64,000 nt of DNA from Sympetrum striolatum (lineage: Eukaryota > Arthropoda > Insecta > Odonata > Libellulidae). Where the stretch lies: assembly GCA_947579665.1 (NCBI GenBank), contig OX388348.1, positions 8,246,001 to 8,310,000 on the forward strand. Reading direction: 5' to 3'. The translations under genes were made by a program, and so were the position numbers. Shown in pieces: positions 40,790 through 52,850 of this stretch; the first letter of the stretch is position 1, and every line of letters begins with the position of its first letter. The notes beneath the pieces were generated by a model that saw nothing but the letters and a program-made list of their open reading frames with translations, made no database searches and was not told where the DNA came from.

Positions 40790-43700
40790 ATGCATTTTAC
40801 AATTTTTCTCTTCCACAGGATGGTTTAGGAGGAGATTTGAAGGTAGGAACACCATTAAACCTATATCAATAATGTATTTATTAGCTCCCCATTCCTGAAA
40901 GGTTAGAAAAGAGATCATGAATATTCAATTACAAAATTAAAATCATAAAAAGTATTATTTTCTAATGATAATCAGATACCGAGACGTAAATATATATATT
41001 CTAAATTCTTAAGAAAAACATACCTTATTTTGTCATCACTAATTGGATAGGCATTGGAATAACTGCATCCAACGATAATCTCAAATAAGATGCCTTCTTC
41101 AAAGCGCATCGATCATTAAAACGTCTCCTCAACATGAGAGGTCAGATCAGACCCTCTACATGAAATCTTCAAGTTTTAGTCCCATAATGGGCAGAACTTC
41201 TCAATCATGAGAGGCAAAATGCCTCTCGGTGACGAGAATTGTATCTGCAAATGGTATCTCTCTTTTGAAAGCTACCAGAAAGTCTTGAAGGGCAAAACAT
41301 CTCAATCGGAATCCAGATCGTCGATGAGAATATTATTTTGCCAAAGGTAGCTTTCTATTGAGTGATACCATGAGGTACGCAGACCCTCTTTCCATGGGCA
41401 GAACCTCTCAAACAGGAGAGGCGTTACACCTCCCCTCAAGAGAACTGTATTCTGAAAATGGTACCTTACATTTAAGAGCTACCCCGTGGTACCCAGACCC
41501 ACTCGATGGGCAGAATCTCTCAACCTGGAGGAGGCATCACACCACTCCATAGTGAGAATTTTATTCTGCTAGGGTAGCTCTCTTTTGAAGTTACCAGAAG
41601 ACCAGCAGACCTCTCAGCAGGAAGGATTACATGGAGATTTTAAGGTAGGTAAACCAGTAGACCTTTATCAATAATGTATTTATAAGCACCCCATTCCTGA
41701 AAGGTTAGAAAGGAGACCATTAATATTCAATGAAAAAATTTTAATCATAAAAATTATTATTTTCTAATGAAAATCAGATACCAATACTTAAAAAATATAT
41801 TCTAAAATCTTAAGAAAAACATACCTTATTTTGTCATCACTAATTGGATAGGCATTGGAATAACTGCATCCAACGATAATCTCAAATAAGATGCCTTCTT
41901 CAAAGCGCATCGATCATAAAAACGTCTCCTCAACATGAGAGGTCAGATCAGACCCTCTACATGAAATCTTCAAGTTTTAGTCCCATAATGGGCAGAACTT
42001 CTCTATCAAGAGAGGCAAAATGCCTCTCGGTGACGAGAATTGTATCTGCAAATGGTATCTCTCTTTTGATAACTACCAGAAAATCTTGAAGGGCAAAACA
42101 TCTCAATCGGAATCCTGATCGTCGATGAGAATATTATTTTGCCAAAGGTAGCTTTCTATTGAGTGATACCATGAGGTACGCAGACCCTCTTTCCATGGGC
42201 AGAACCTCTCAAGCAGGGGAGGCATTACACCTCCCCTGAAGAGAACTGTATTCTGAAAATGGTACCTTTCATTTAAGAGCTACCCCGTGGTGCCCAGACC
42301 CACTCGATGGGCAGAATCTCTCGACTTGGGGGAGGCATCACACCACTCCATAGTGAGAATTTTATTCTGCTAGGGTAGCTCTCTTTTGAAGTTACCAGAA
42401 GAGCAGAAGACCTCTCCATATGGGTACCTATAAAACAATAGTTGTTAATTATGGCCTTAAAATAATTGAATAATTTGGTCCAATTTTATTTAGATATTTT
42501 CAAAGTATTCTAGGCTTAAAGCTATTTACTCTAAAAGTTGTAACCCTATGTTGATTCATTACCTTGAAAGTCCTGTTATTTTATTGTAGTAGTAGTCAGT
42601 TTTCCCTTTGCCTATCCAACAACATCCAAAGATTTCTAATTTCTCCATCCCCAGCTGCTTGGGTTTAATGAACATAGGTACGGCATTGCTTAGTCCCACA
42701 TTATGTTGACCTCAACTAATGAAAACTTATGATCTTCATCTGCGTGCTCATAGGAATATTACGCTTTTGTTTACCATCTCTTTCTAATGCCGTCTATGGT
42801 TATTGTATCTCTGCTGCGAATAAAGCTTCAAATGCACTCAAATATTTATTATAATTTTCAAACTTTGGATTAAGTTTTACCATAAAGCTAGTTTAGTTTA
42901 GTTATCACACGTTCATTGACTATATAGATATTTGCTCACCTTTCCGGATCATTAGTGACTGATATCAACTGCTTTTCCATAGTAGTCAGCATCGAACACA
43001 TGACACTGAAGCTAAATTTCGTTTTTTTCTAGGTGGTTAAACATTATTGCCAGTACGTTGAAGAAATTTCAAGTCAGTGACACTTATGAAATATGGTTAC
43101 AATTTTAATCCCCCATGAATGAATCAGTGAATGTATAATTAGGTATAATATAAGAAACATCTATATGTAATAGATAGGAGATGGATTAACATATACAACA
43201 TTCATTTGTAATCATCATAAAGTCATTTTTGATACACCACTTTGTGCTACCAGTGCCTCAATGAGGCCATGGCAGTGGACTATGATGCACAGTCGGACGA
43301 GACCACACTTGCCCTTGCACACAAAGTTCCCAAAATGGCCTGTGGAAAAACTACTACTAAACCGTCGACCCATAACCTTGTGCCCAAAGCAGTGCGGAGC
43401 TTGTGTTATAAATTTTATGTACTCAAACCAAACTAGGTAGGCATACTCTATGCTCCGAAGGACTGGATACACAAAGAATATATTTAAATTAATTTCTATG
43501 AACCTATTATATTTCCATAGGAAGTTCTATTGGAAATGGAAACGTTGCCAATAAACAATAGCAAATACGCACCTGATAAACAATAATATTAATAAATAAC
43601 AGATGAAAATTTTAAAACTTAGGTCGAATATTTTTCCTTAAGTAGATAATCAGCAACTTCCCGTTGATCAGTATTTCATGAATAACTCCTAAACAATCAG

Positions 43701-45885
43701 TTATACAAAAATATCTTTCACACAAAAGTTATATTAAATTGCATTCTCTAAAACTTTTAAAATAATTGTATATACCTAAGTATCAGATTAATGGACATAT
43801 TATGCAAAAATCAGAAACCAGCCTCAAAAATAGAGCTCGACTTCCAGCTAACCGATTTAAACCAGGAACTAATCAACTCTAACGACAACAACAAAAGTAC
43901 TATTTATGAAATTTGACACTGATAAAACAAACAGTTTTCATACTACAGTGCCCACGAAGTACATAATCAGCTACTTCCGGTTTATCAGTATTTCACGAAT
44001 AACTCCTTACCAATCAGTGATAAAAAAATAATTTCAATACAGCAGTTATAGAAAATTATATTTTCTAAAACAATAGTATAAACCTAAATATCATTTTTTT
44101 GAGATTTTTCACAACAAAGGAAATTTGCTTCCAAGAATAAAAAAAGCTCAACTTCTGGTTAAACGATTTGTTCCAAAAAATTATCAACTCTGTCAGCACC
44201 CCACAATATATGTGTGAAGTTTGGTACTGATAGGGCTAATAGTTTTCACGTTAGAGCGCCCACAAGCACACAAACACACACAGATGCTGACATCGTTCCA
44301 AAAATGGTCAGAACGTATTCTAGGGACCCCAAAACATGTATTTCGGTTGAAATCTCGAAGTCAAATTTTTTCATGGAAACAATACTTTCAATATACTATG
44401 AATATGGAGAAAGTAAAAATCCTATTAGTATGAAGGAATTGACCCTAAAATACATTGTATATTGTATGTTGGCAACAACAAAAGTGTAAAATCTTCTACC
44501 ACCATTCAAAGAGTCTAAACAATTTTGGTTACAGACCACCCATTGCCATTTTACACTTCCATTATTTCATTGAATTTAAGAAAAATAAATCCAACAAAGC
44601 AAACCAAAAGACTGCTTTAATGTAAAGTAATCACAAGGATGATCATTGAAATAAATTTGATTTCCAGAAATACATCCCACAAACTTCGTCCATGATCCAA
44701 AATTGGAATTATTCCTATAATTATAAAAAAAATCTGCTAGTTAAGATGGCAGACATTGGCTTACTCAAGCATTTTGACGAAATCATATTGCAAACTGTAT
44801 AACAGAACATATTGACAGTAATTGCAATATTATATCTAAATATTTATTATATTTATATAAGGTATGAAATATATATATATATATATTTATAAAATTATGA
44901 ACTCACCAGAATATTATGATCATGTACCCCCAAATCGAGCATAGAGCAATGTGAAAGGAAAAGCCGGAGCAAAGATATTTTGAAAGGAGAGGATTTAACA
45001 GTACTTCAACAGAACGAACGGAAAACCACAACAAATCAACAAAGGCAACCTGGAGCAAAGCATATGAAAAAATTCCTGATTTTCCCCATCATACCATCTA
45101 AATCTACTGTATCATACTTGAAACCCAATTAACTTATCACTACCGAATAAAAACATAAATTGACATGATATAACACCATTGAAACTTGATCAAAGAAATA
45201 ATTAGGTCATGCATTGTATTGGAAAACTTAGAGACGCATTTCAAAACAATGAATTGAAAACAATATACGTAATAATATCTTACTCTGCAGCCACCCTTAA
45301 AGCACTCACTGGCTGTCGTTATACTTCCCTTGCCCTAAACAGGAGCCATCGAGAGGCCTCGTACATTCTTCCAATGAATGTCTCCGCAACTTGGTGTCTC
45401 TCTTAAGCAACTGTCCCATACTGTAGACTGCAGTGGTCCATTTCCACCATTCTCCACTTTACTTCCAAGTTGCAGCACTCTGGAGCTTCTGGTATTATTT
45501 GAGGAACATTCTGTGCATATTCTCTATATGAATAATAGGACAAACACATAATATATTTATTATAATTATAAACGCCGATTGAAATTCCAGTAATAGCAGC
45601 AGATCATATTAGATGATTACATAGCAATTAAACAAGGAAATTACAACTTGGGATGCATAGTGCTAAACCTATATTGAAATGAGGATCTATTAAATGATAA
45701 AAGAGTTACCTTAGATTTTTCAAAAGGAGAGCCTGCACAAACCTTCCCAAAGTAACCTGTAGTATCTGGTTCATCGATTTCTACAACATTTCAGCTTTGT
45801 AGTAGGTGATGGTTATTAAGACAAGCTCATTAAGGTCCAGAATGACTTATCTTGCCAAAGCAATTAAGAATGTGCTGATATTCCT
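40790..45885. repeat. 5.1-kb tandem unit, copy 9 (variant subfamily)
   Basis: Copy of 5096 bp that shares the diagnostic substitutions of copy 6, including the block A tract inside block B (about 41813-41945) and the CCACCATTCAAAG, ACATTGGC and GGCCTCGTAC variants. It lies 15292 bp, three units, from copy 6. It also has private changes: ATCATAAAAACG near 41914, a C-to-G near 43437 that removes a minus-strand stop, and GACAAGCTC near 45823. Confidence 0.97.
41813..41945. other. Block-A-type conversion tract within block B, copy 9
   Basis: Same patch with the same apparent boundaries as in copy 6, plus one private change (CATAAAAACG for CATTAAAACG). Shared boundaries point to a single conversion event inherited by both copies. 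Confidence 0.88.
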
Positions 45886-47630
45886 ATGCATTTTACAATT
45901 TTTCTCTTCCACAGGATGGTTTAGGAGGAGATTTGAAGGTAGGAACACCATTAAACCTATATCAATAATGTATTTATTAGCTCCCCATTCCTGAAAGGTT
46001 AGAAAAGAGATCATGAATATTCAATTACAAAATTAAAATCATAAAAAGTATTATTTTCTAATGATAATCAGATACCGAGTCGTAAATATATATATTCTAA
46101 AATCTTAAGAAAAACATACCTTATTTTGTCATCACTAATTGGATAGGCATTGGAATAACTGCATCCAACGATAATCTCAAATAAGATGCCTTCTTCAAAG
46201 CGCATCGATCATTGAAACGTCTCCTCAACATGAGAGGTCAGATCAGACCCTCTACATGAAATCTTCAAGTTTTAGTCCCATAATGGGCAGAACTTCTCTA
46301 TCAAGAGAGGCAAAATGCCTCTCGGTGACGAGAATTGTATCTGCAAATGGTATCTCTCTTTTGATAACTACCAGAAAATCTTGAAGGGCAAAACATCTCA
46401 ATCGGAATCCTGATCGTCGATGAGAATATTATTTTGCCAAAGGTAGCTTTCTATTGAGTGATACCATGAGGTACGCAGACCCTCTTTCCATGGGCAGAAC
46501 CTCTCAAGCAGGGGAGGCATTACACCTCCCCTGAAGAGAACTGTATTCTGAAAATGGTACCTTTCATTTAAGAGCTACCCCGTGGTGCCCAGACCCACTC
46601 GATGGGCAGAATCTCTCGACTTGGGGGAGGCATCACACCACTCCATAGTGAGAATTTTATTCTGCTAGGGTAGCTCTCTTTTGAAGTTACCAGAAGAGCA
46701 GAAGACCTCTCCATATGGGTACCTATAAAACAATAGTTGTTAATTATGGCCTTAAAATAATTGAATAATTTGGTCCAATTTTATTTAGATATTTTCAAAG
46801 TATTCTAGGCTTAAAGCTATTTACTCTAAAAGTTGTAACCCTATGTTGATTCATTACCTTGAAAGTCCTGTTATTTTATTGTAGTAGTAGTCAGTTTTCC
46901 CTTTGCCTATCCAACAACATCCAAAGATTTCTAATTTCTCCATCCCCAGCTGCTTGGGTTTAATGAACATAGGTACGGCATTGCTTAGTCCCACATTATG
47001 TTGACCTCAACTAATGAAAACTTATGATCTTCATCTGCGTGCTCATAGGAATATTACGCTTTTGTTTACCATCTCTTTCTAATGCCGTCTATGGTTATTG
47101 TATCTCTGCTGCGAATAAAGCTTCAAATGCACTCAATTATTTATTATAATTTTCAAACTTTGGATTAAGTTTTACCATAAAGCTAGTTTAGTTTAGTTAT
47201 CACACGTTCATTGACTATATAGATATTTGCTCACCTTTCCGGATCATTAGTGACTGATATCAACTGCTTTTCCATAGTAGTCAGCATCGAACACATGACA
47301 CTGAAGCTAAATTTCGTTTTTTTCTAGGTGGTTAAACATTATTGCCAGTACGTTGAAGAAATTTCAAGTCAGTGACACTTATGAAATATGGTTACAATTT
47401 TAATCCCCCATGAATGAATCAGTGAATGTATAATTAGGTATAATATAAGAAACATCTATATGTAATAGATAGGAGATGGATTAACATATACAACATTCAT
47501 TTGTAATCATCATAAAGTCATTTTTGATACACCACTTTGTGCTACCAGTGCCTCAATGAGGCCATGGCAGTGGACTATGATGCACAGTCGGACGAGACCA
47601 CACTTGCCCTTGCACACAAAGTTCCCAAAA
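45886..47630. repeat. 5.1-kb tandem unit, copy 10, internally deleted and truncated
   Basis: The last copy matches unit positions 1-2548 but is 1745 bp long, so it has lost 803 bp. That is exactly one A/B block. The single block left is a hybrid: block-A type up to about 46260 and block-B type from about 46295 (CTTCTCTATCAAGAGAGG). The copy belongs to the subfamily of copies 6 and 9 (CCGTGGTGCCC near 46583). It stops abruptly after GTTCCCAAAA, in the middle of the GC-richer open segment. Confidence 0.95.
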
Positions 47631-47810
47631 GTACCACATTTCAGCTTTGTAGTAGGTGATGGTTATTGAGACAAGGTCTTTAAAGTCCAGAATGACTTAT
47701 CTTGCCAAAGCAATTAAGAATGTGCTGATATTCCTATGCATTTTACAATTTTTCTCTTCCACAGGATGGTTTAGGAGGAGATTTGAAGGTAGGAACACCA
47801 GTAAACCTAT
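47631..47810. repeat. Displaced scrap of the 5.1-kb unit at the array junction
   Basis: From 47632 to 47810 the sequence is colinear, without indels, with positions 4996-5174 of copy 1/copy 2, that is, it spans the nominal unit boundary. It is joined directly to the truncated copy 10, so about 2.45 kb of unit is missing between them. By eye it has several substitutions (TTATTGAGAC, GGTCTTTAAAG, ACCAGTAAAC), proportionally more than full copies differ from each other. It ends after AAACCTAT, where 223-bp satellite starts. Confidence 0.93.
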
Positions 47811-49479
47811 AAGTATCCCTCTCTAAGTCACTCTCTCTGATCATCAGTGCAATTCCTAAAGAAGGCATTGTTGAAAAAATCAGGGTCTAAAAAGCCATAA
47901 TAAGAGCAAATTAAATTGGAAAAATCAAAAAAGAGCAAAATATTCAAGAATTCATTATCTAACTTAATTAAAATCTATCAAGTAGCAGCATTGTATTAAC
48001 AATATACTTATTCTAATTCTAGCAACAGTAATAGTACATCACGGTCTTGGATCCTCAGCGCAATTCCAAAAAAAGGCATTGTTGAAACAACCAGGGTCTG
48101 AAAAGCGATAATAAATGAAAATTAAATTGGAAAAAACAAAAAAATAGCAAAATATTCAAGAATTAATTGTCTAACTTAATTAAAATCTATTGAGAAACTG
48201 CATATTATACACAATTTACTTATTCTAAGCCTAGCAACAGCAATGGGTCATCCCTCTCAAAGTCACTCTCTTGGATCCTCAGCGCAATTCCTAAAAAAGG
48301 CATTTTTGAAAAACCCGGGGTCTCAAAAGCAGAAATAAACACAAATTAAATTGGAAAAATAAAAAAAATAGCAAAATATTCAAGAAATCATTATCTAACC
48401 TATTTTAAATCTATCGAGTAGCAGCATTGTATTCTCAATATACTTAATCTAAGCCTAGCAACAGCAATGCGGCATCCCTCTCTAAGTCACTCTCTTGGAT
48501 CCTCAGCGCAATTCCTAAAGAAGGCATTGTTGAAACAACCAGGGTCTGACAAACAATAATAAGTGCAAATTAAATTGGAAAGAACAAAAAATAGCAAAAT
48601 ATTCAAGAATTCATTATCTTACCTAATTAAAATCTATCGAGTAGCAGCATTGTATTCACAATATACTTAATCTAAGCCAAGCAACAGCAATGCGGCATCC
48701 CTCTCTAAGTCACTCTCTTGGATCCTCAGCGCAATTCCTGAAGAAGGCATTATTGAAACATTCAGGGTCTGAAAAACGATAATAAAAGCAAATAAAATTT
48801 AAAAAAAAAAATAGCAAAATATTCATGAATTCATTATCTAACTTAATTAAAATCTATCGAGTAGCAGCATTGTATTCACAATATACTTAATCTAAGCCTA
48901 GCAACTGCATTGGGGAATCACTCTCTAAGTCACTCTCTTGGATCCTTAGCGCAATTCCTAAAGAAGGCATTGTTGAAACAACCAGGGTCTGACAAACGAT
49001 AATAAGAGCAAATTAAATTGGAAAGAACAAGAAATAGCAAAATATTCAAGAATTCATTATCTAACCTAATTAAAATCTATCGAGTAGCAGCATTGTATTC
49101 ACATTATACTTATTCTAAGCCTAGCAACAGCAAAGGGGCATCCCTCTCTAAGTCACTCTCTTGGATCTTCAGCGATATTCCTAATGAAGGCATTGTTGAA
49201 ACAACCAGGGTTTGAAAAACGATAATAAAATCAAATTAAATTGGAAAAAAAAAAATTACAAAATATTCAAGAATTCATTATCTAACTTAATTAAAATCTA
49301 TCGAGTAGCAGCATTGTATCCACAATATACTTATTCTAATTCTAGCAACAGCAATAGGGCATCACTCTCTTGGATCCTCAGCGCAATTCCTAAAAAAGGC
49401 ATTGTTGAAACAACCAGGGTCTGAAAAGCGATAATGATTGAAATTAAATTGGAAAGAACAAAAAATAGCAAAATATTAA

Positions 49480-49880
49480 AGAATTCATTATCTAACCTAA
49501 TAAAAATCTATCGTGTAGAAGCATTGTATTTACATTAAACTTAATCTTCGCAAAGCAACAGCAATGGGGCATCCCTCTCTAAGTCACTCTCTTGGATCCT
49601 CAGCACAATTCTTAAAGAAGGCATTTTTGAAACAACCAGGGTCAGAAAAACGATAGTAAAAGGATATTAAATTGGTGAAAACAAAAAAATTGCAAAATAT
49701 TCAAGAATTCATTATCTAACTTAATCAAAATCTATCAAGTAGCAGCATTGTATTCTAATTATACTTAATCTAAGCCTAGCAATAGCAATGGGGCATCCCT
49801 CTCTAAGTCACTCTCATGGATCCTCAGCGCAATTCCTAAAGAAAGCATTTTTGTAACAATCAGGGTCTGAAAAACGATAA
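49480..49880. repeat. Satellite segment repeated at about 52805-53205
   Basis: Rare variants ATCTATCGTGTA, GGCATTTTTGAAACAACCAGGG, GGATATTAAATTGGTG, GTATTCTAATTATAC, CTCTCATGGATCC and GCATTTTTGTAACAATC occur in the same order at an offset of about 3325 bp (15 monomers). Confidence 0.85.
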
Positions 49881-50250
49881 CAAAAGCAAATTAAATTGGA
49901 AAAAAACAAAAAAACAGCAAAATATTCAAGAATTCATTATCTAGCTTAATTAAAATCTATCGAGTAGCAGCATTATATTCACAGAATACTTAATTGTAGC
50001 TCAGCAACAGAAGAGGGGCATCCCTCTCTAAGTGACTCTCTAGGATCCTCAGCGAAATTCCTAAAGAAGGCATTGTTGAAACAAGCAGGGTCTGAAAAGC
50101 GATAATAAACGCAAATTAAATTGGAAAAAATAAAAAATTTCAAAATAACCAAGAATTCATTATCTAACTTAATTTAAATCTATTGAGAAGCTGCATTGTA
50201 TTCACAATAAACTTAATCTAAGCCTAGCAACTGCAATGGGGAATCACTCT

Positions 50251-51035
50251 CTAATTCACTCTCTTGGATCCTCAGCCCAATTCCTTAAGAGGGCATTTTT
50301 GAAACAACCAGGGTCTGAAAAGCGATAATAAACTCATATTAAATAAGAAAAAACAAAAAAAATAGCAAAATAATCAAGAATACATTAACTTACTTAATTA
50401 AAATCTATCAAGTAGCAGCATTGTATTCACAATATACTTAATCCAAGCCTAGCAACAGCAATGTGGCATCCCTCTCTAAGTCACTCTCTTGGATCCTCAG
50501 CGCAATTCCTGAAGAAGGCATTATTGAAACATTCAGGGTCTGAAAAACGATAATAAAAGCAAATAAAATTTAAAAAAAAAAATAGCAAAATATTCAAGAA
50601 TTCATTATCTAACTTAATTTAAATCTATTGAGAAGCTGCATTGTATTCACAATAAACTTAATCTAAGCCTAGCAACTGCAATGGGGAATCACTCTCTAAT
50701 TCACTCTCTTGGATCCTCAGCCCAATTCCTTAAGAGGGCATTTTTGAAACAACCAGGGTCTGAAAAGCCATAATAAACTCATATTAAATAAGAAAAAACA
50801 AAAAAAATAGCAAAATAATCAAGAATACATTAACTTACTTAATTAAAATCTATCAAGTAGCAGCATTGTATTCACAATATACTTAATCCAAGCCTAGCAA
50901 CAGCAATGTGGCATCCCTCTCTAAGTCACTCTCTTGGATCCTCAGCGCAATTCCTGAAGAAGGCATTATTGAAACATTCAGGGTCTGAAAAACGATAATA
51001 AAAGCAAATAAAATTTAAAAAAAAAAATAGCAAAA
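50251..51035. repeat. Tandem duplication of a two-monomer satellite block
   Basis: 50251-50695 and 50696-about 51035 are near-identical at an offset of 445 bp. They share the unusual CTAATTCACTC, CAGCCCAATTCCTTAAGAGG, GAATACATTAACTTAC, CAATGTGGCATCC and CCTGAAGAAGGCATTATTG variants. This is a local, recent dimer duplication. A related monomer sits at about 48700-48900. Confidence 0.88.
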
Positions 51036-51439
51036 TATTCATGAATTCATTATCTAACTTAATTAAAATCTATCGAGTAGCAGCATTGTATTCACAATAT
51101 ACTTAATCTAAGCCAAGCAACAGCAATGGGGCATCCCTCTCTATGTCACTCTCTTTGATCCTCAGCCTAATTCCTAGAGAAGGCATTGCTGAAACAACCA
51201 GGGTCTGAATAGCAATAATAAATGAAAATGAAATTAAAAAAAAAATAGCAAAATATTCATGAATTCTTTATCTAACTTAATTAAAATCTATCGAGTAGCA
51301 GCATTGTATTCACATTATACTTAATCTTCGCCAAGCAACAGCAATGGGGCATCCCTCTCTAAGTCACTCTCTTGGATCCTCAGCACAATTCCTAAAGAAG
51401 GCATTGTTGAAACAACAATGGTCAGAAAAACGATAATAA

Positions 51440-52210
51440 AAGCAAATTAAATTGGAAAAAACAAAAAATTAGCAAAATATTCAAGAAAATCATTTCCCAA
51501 CTTAATTAAAATCAATCAAGTAGAAGCATTATATTCACAAAATACTTAATCGTAGCTTAGCAACAGCAAAGGGGCATCCCTCTCTAAGTCACTCTCTTGG
51601 ATCCTCAAAGAAATTCCTAAAGAAGGCGTTGTTGAAACAACCAGGGTCTGAAAAACGATAGTAAGTGCAAATTAATTTGGAAAGAACAAAAAATATGAAA
51701 ATATTCAAGAATTCATTTTCTAACCTATTCTAAATCTATCGAGTAGCAGCATTGTATTCACAATATACTTAATCTACGCCAAGCAACAGCAATGGGGCAT
51801 CCCTCTCTAAGTCACTCTCTTGGATCCTCAGCATAATTCTTAAAGAAGGCATTGTTGAAACAATCAGGGTCTGAAAAACGAAAATAAAAGCAAATTAAAT
51901 TGGAAAAAAACAAAAAAATAGCAAAAATATATAACAATTCATTATGTAACTTAATTTAAATCTATTGAGAAGCAGCATTGTATTCACAATATACTTATTC
52001 TAAGACTAGCAACTGCAATGGGGCATCCCTCTCTAAGTCACTCTCTTGGATCCACAGCGCAATTCCTAGAGAAGGCATTGTTGAAACATTCAGGGTCTGA
52101 AAAACGATAATAAAAGCAATTAAATTGGAAAAAAATAGCAAGATATTCAAGAATTCATTATCACACTTAATTTAAATCTATTGAGAAGCTGAATTGTATT
52201 CACAATATAC
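51440..52210. repeat. Satellite segment repeated at about 61262-62035
   Basis: The rare variants AAGAAAATCATTTCCCAAC, TCCTCAAAGAAATTCCTA, CCTATTCTAAATC, AGCATAATTCTTAAAG, TTCATTATGTAAC and TTCATTATCACAC occur in the same order about 9822-9824 bp (44 monomers) away. Confidence 0.85.
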
Positions 52211-52259
52211 TTATTCTAAGACAAGCAACAGCAAAGGGGCATCCCTCTCTAAGTCACTC

Positions 52260-52850
52260 TCTTGGATCCTCAGCGATATTCCTAATGAAGGCATTGTTGA
52301 AACAACCAGGGTCTGAAAAACGATAATAAAATCAAATTAAATTGGAAAAAAAAAATAACAAAATATTCAAGAATTCATTATCTAACTTAATTAAAATCAA
52401 TCGAGTAGCAGCATTGTATCCACAATATACTTATTCTAGTTCTAGCAACAGCAATAGGGCATCACTCTCTTGGATCCTCAGCGCAATTCCTAAAAAAGGC
52501 ATTGTTGAAACAACCAGGGTCTGAAAAGCGATAATCAACTCAAATTTAATAAGAAAAAAAAACAAAAAAATAGCAAAATAATAAGAATTCATTAACTAAC
52601 TTAATTAAAATCTATTGAGAAGCTGCATTGTATACACAATATACTTATTCTAAGCCTAGCAACAGCAATGGGGCATCCCTTTCTAAGTAAATCTCTTGGA
52701 TCTTCAGCGAAATTCCAAAAGAAGGCATTGTTGAAACAACCAGGGTCTGAAAAACGATAATGATTGAAATTAAATTGGAAAGAACAAAAAATAGCAAAAT
52801 ATTAAAGAATTCATTATCTAACCTAATAAAAATCTATCGTGTATAAGCAT
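52260..52850. repeat. Satellite segment repeated at about 58980-59570, with short monomer
   Basis: Both places hold a monomer about 12-14 bp short (GGGCATCACTCTCTTGG, lacking one TCTCTAAG-like piece), then GATAATCAACTCAAATTTAATAAG, TTTCTAAGTAAATCTC and CTTCAGCGAAATTC, at an offset of about 6715 bp. The short monomer also occurs at about 49163-49372. Confidence 0.82.

Noticed and set aside
1..47630. Ribosomal DNA intergenic spacer or other RNA gene cluster
   Set aside because: I see no conserved rRNA, 5S, tRNA or Sm-site-containing snRNA sequence in any unit.
49018..49215. 60-70-codon frames in the satellite as a peptide family
   Set aside because: Each starts at an ATG in an A-rich run present in only a few monomers and reads once through a monomer. 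Sporadic occurrence fits chance.
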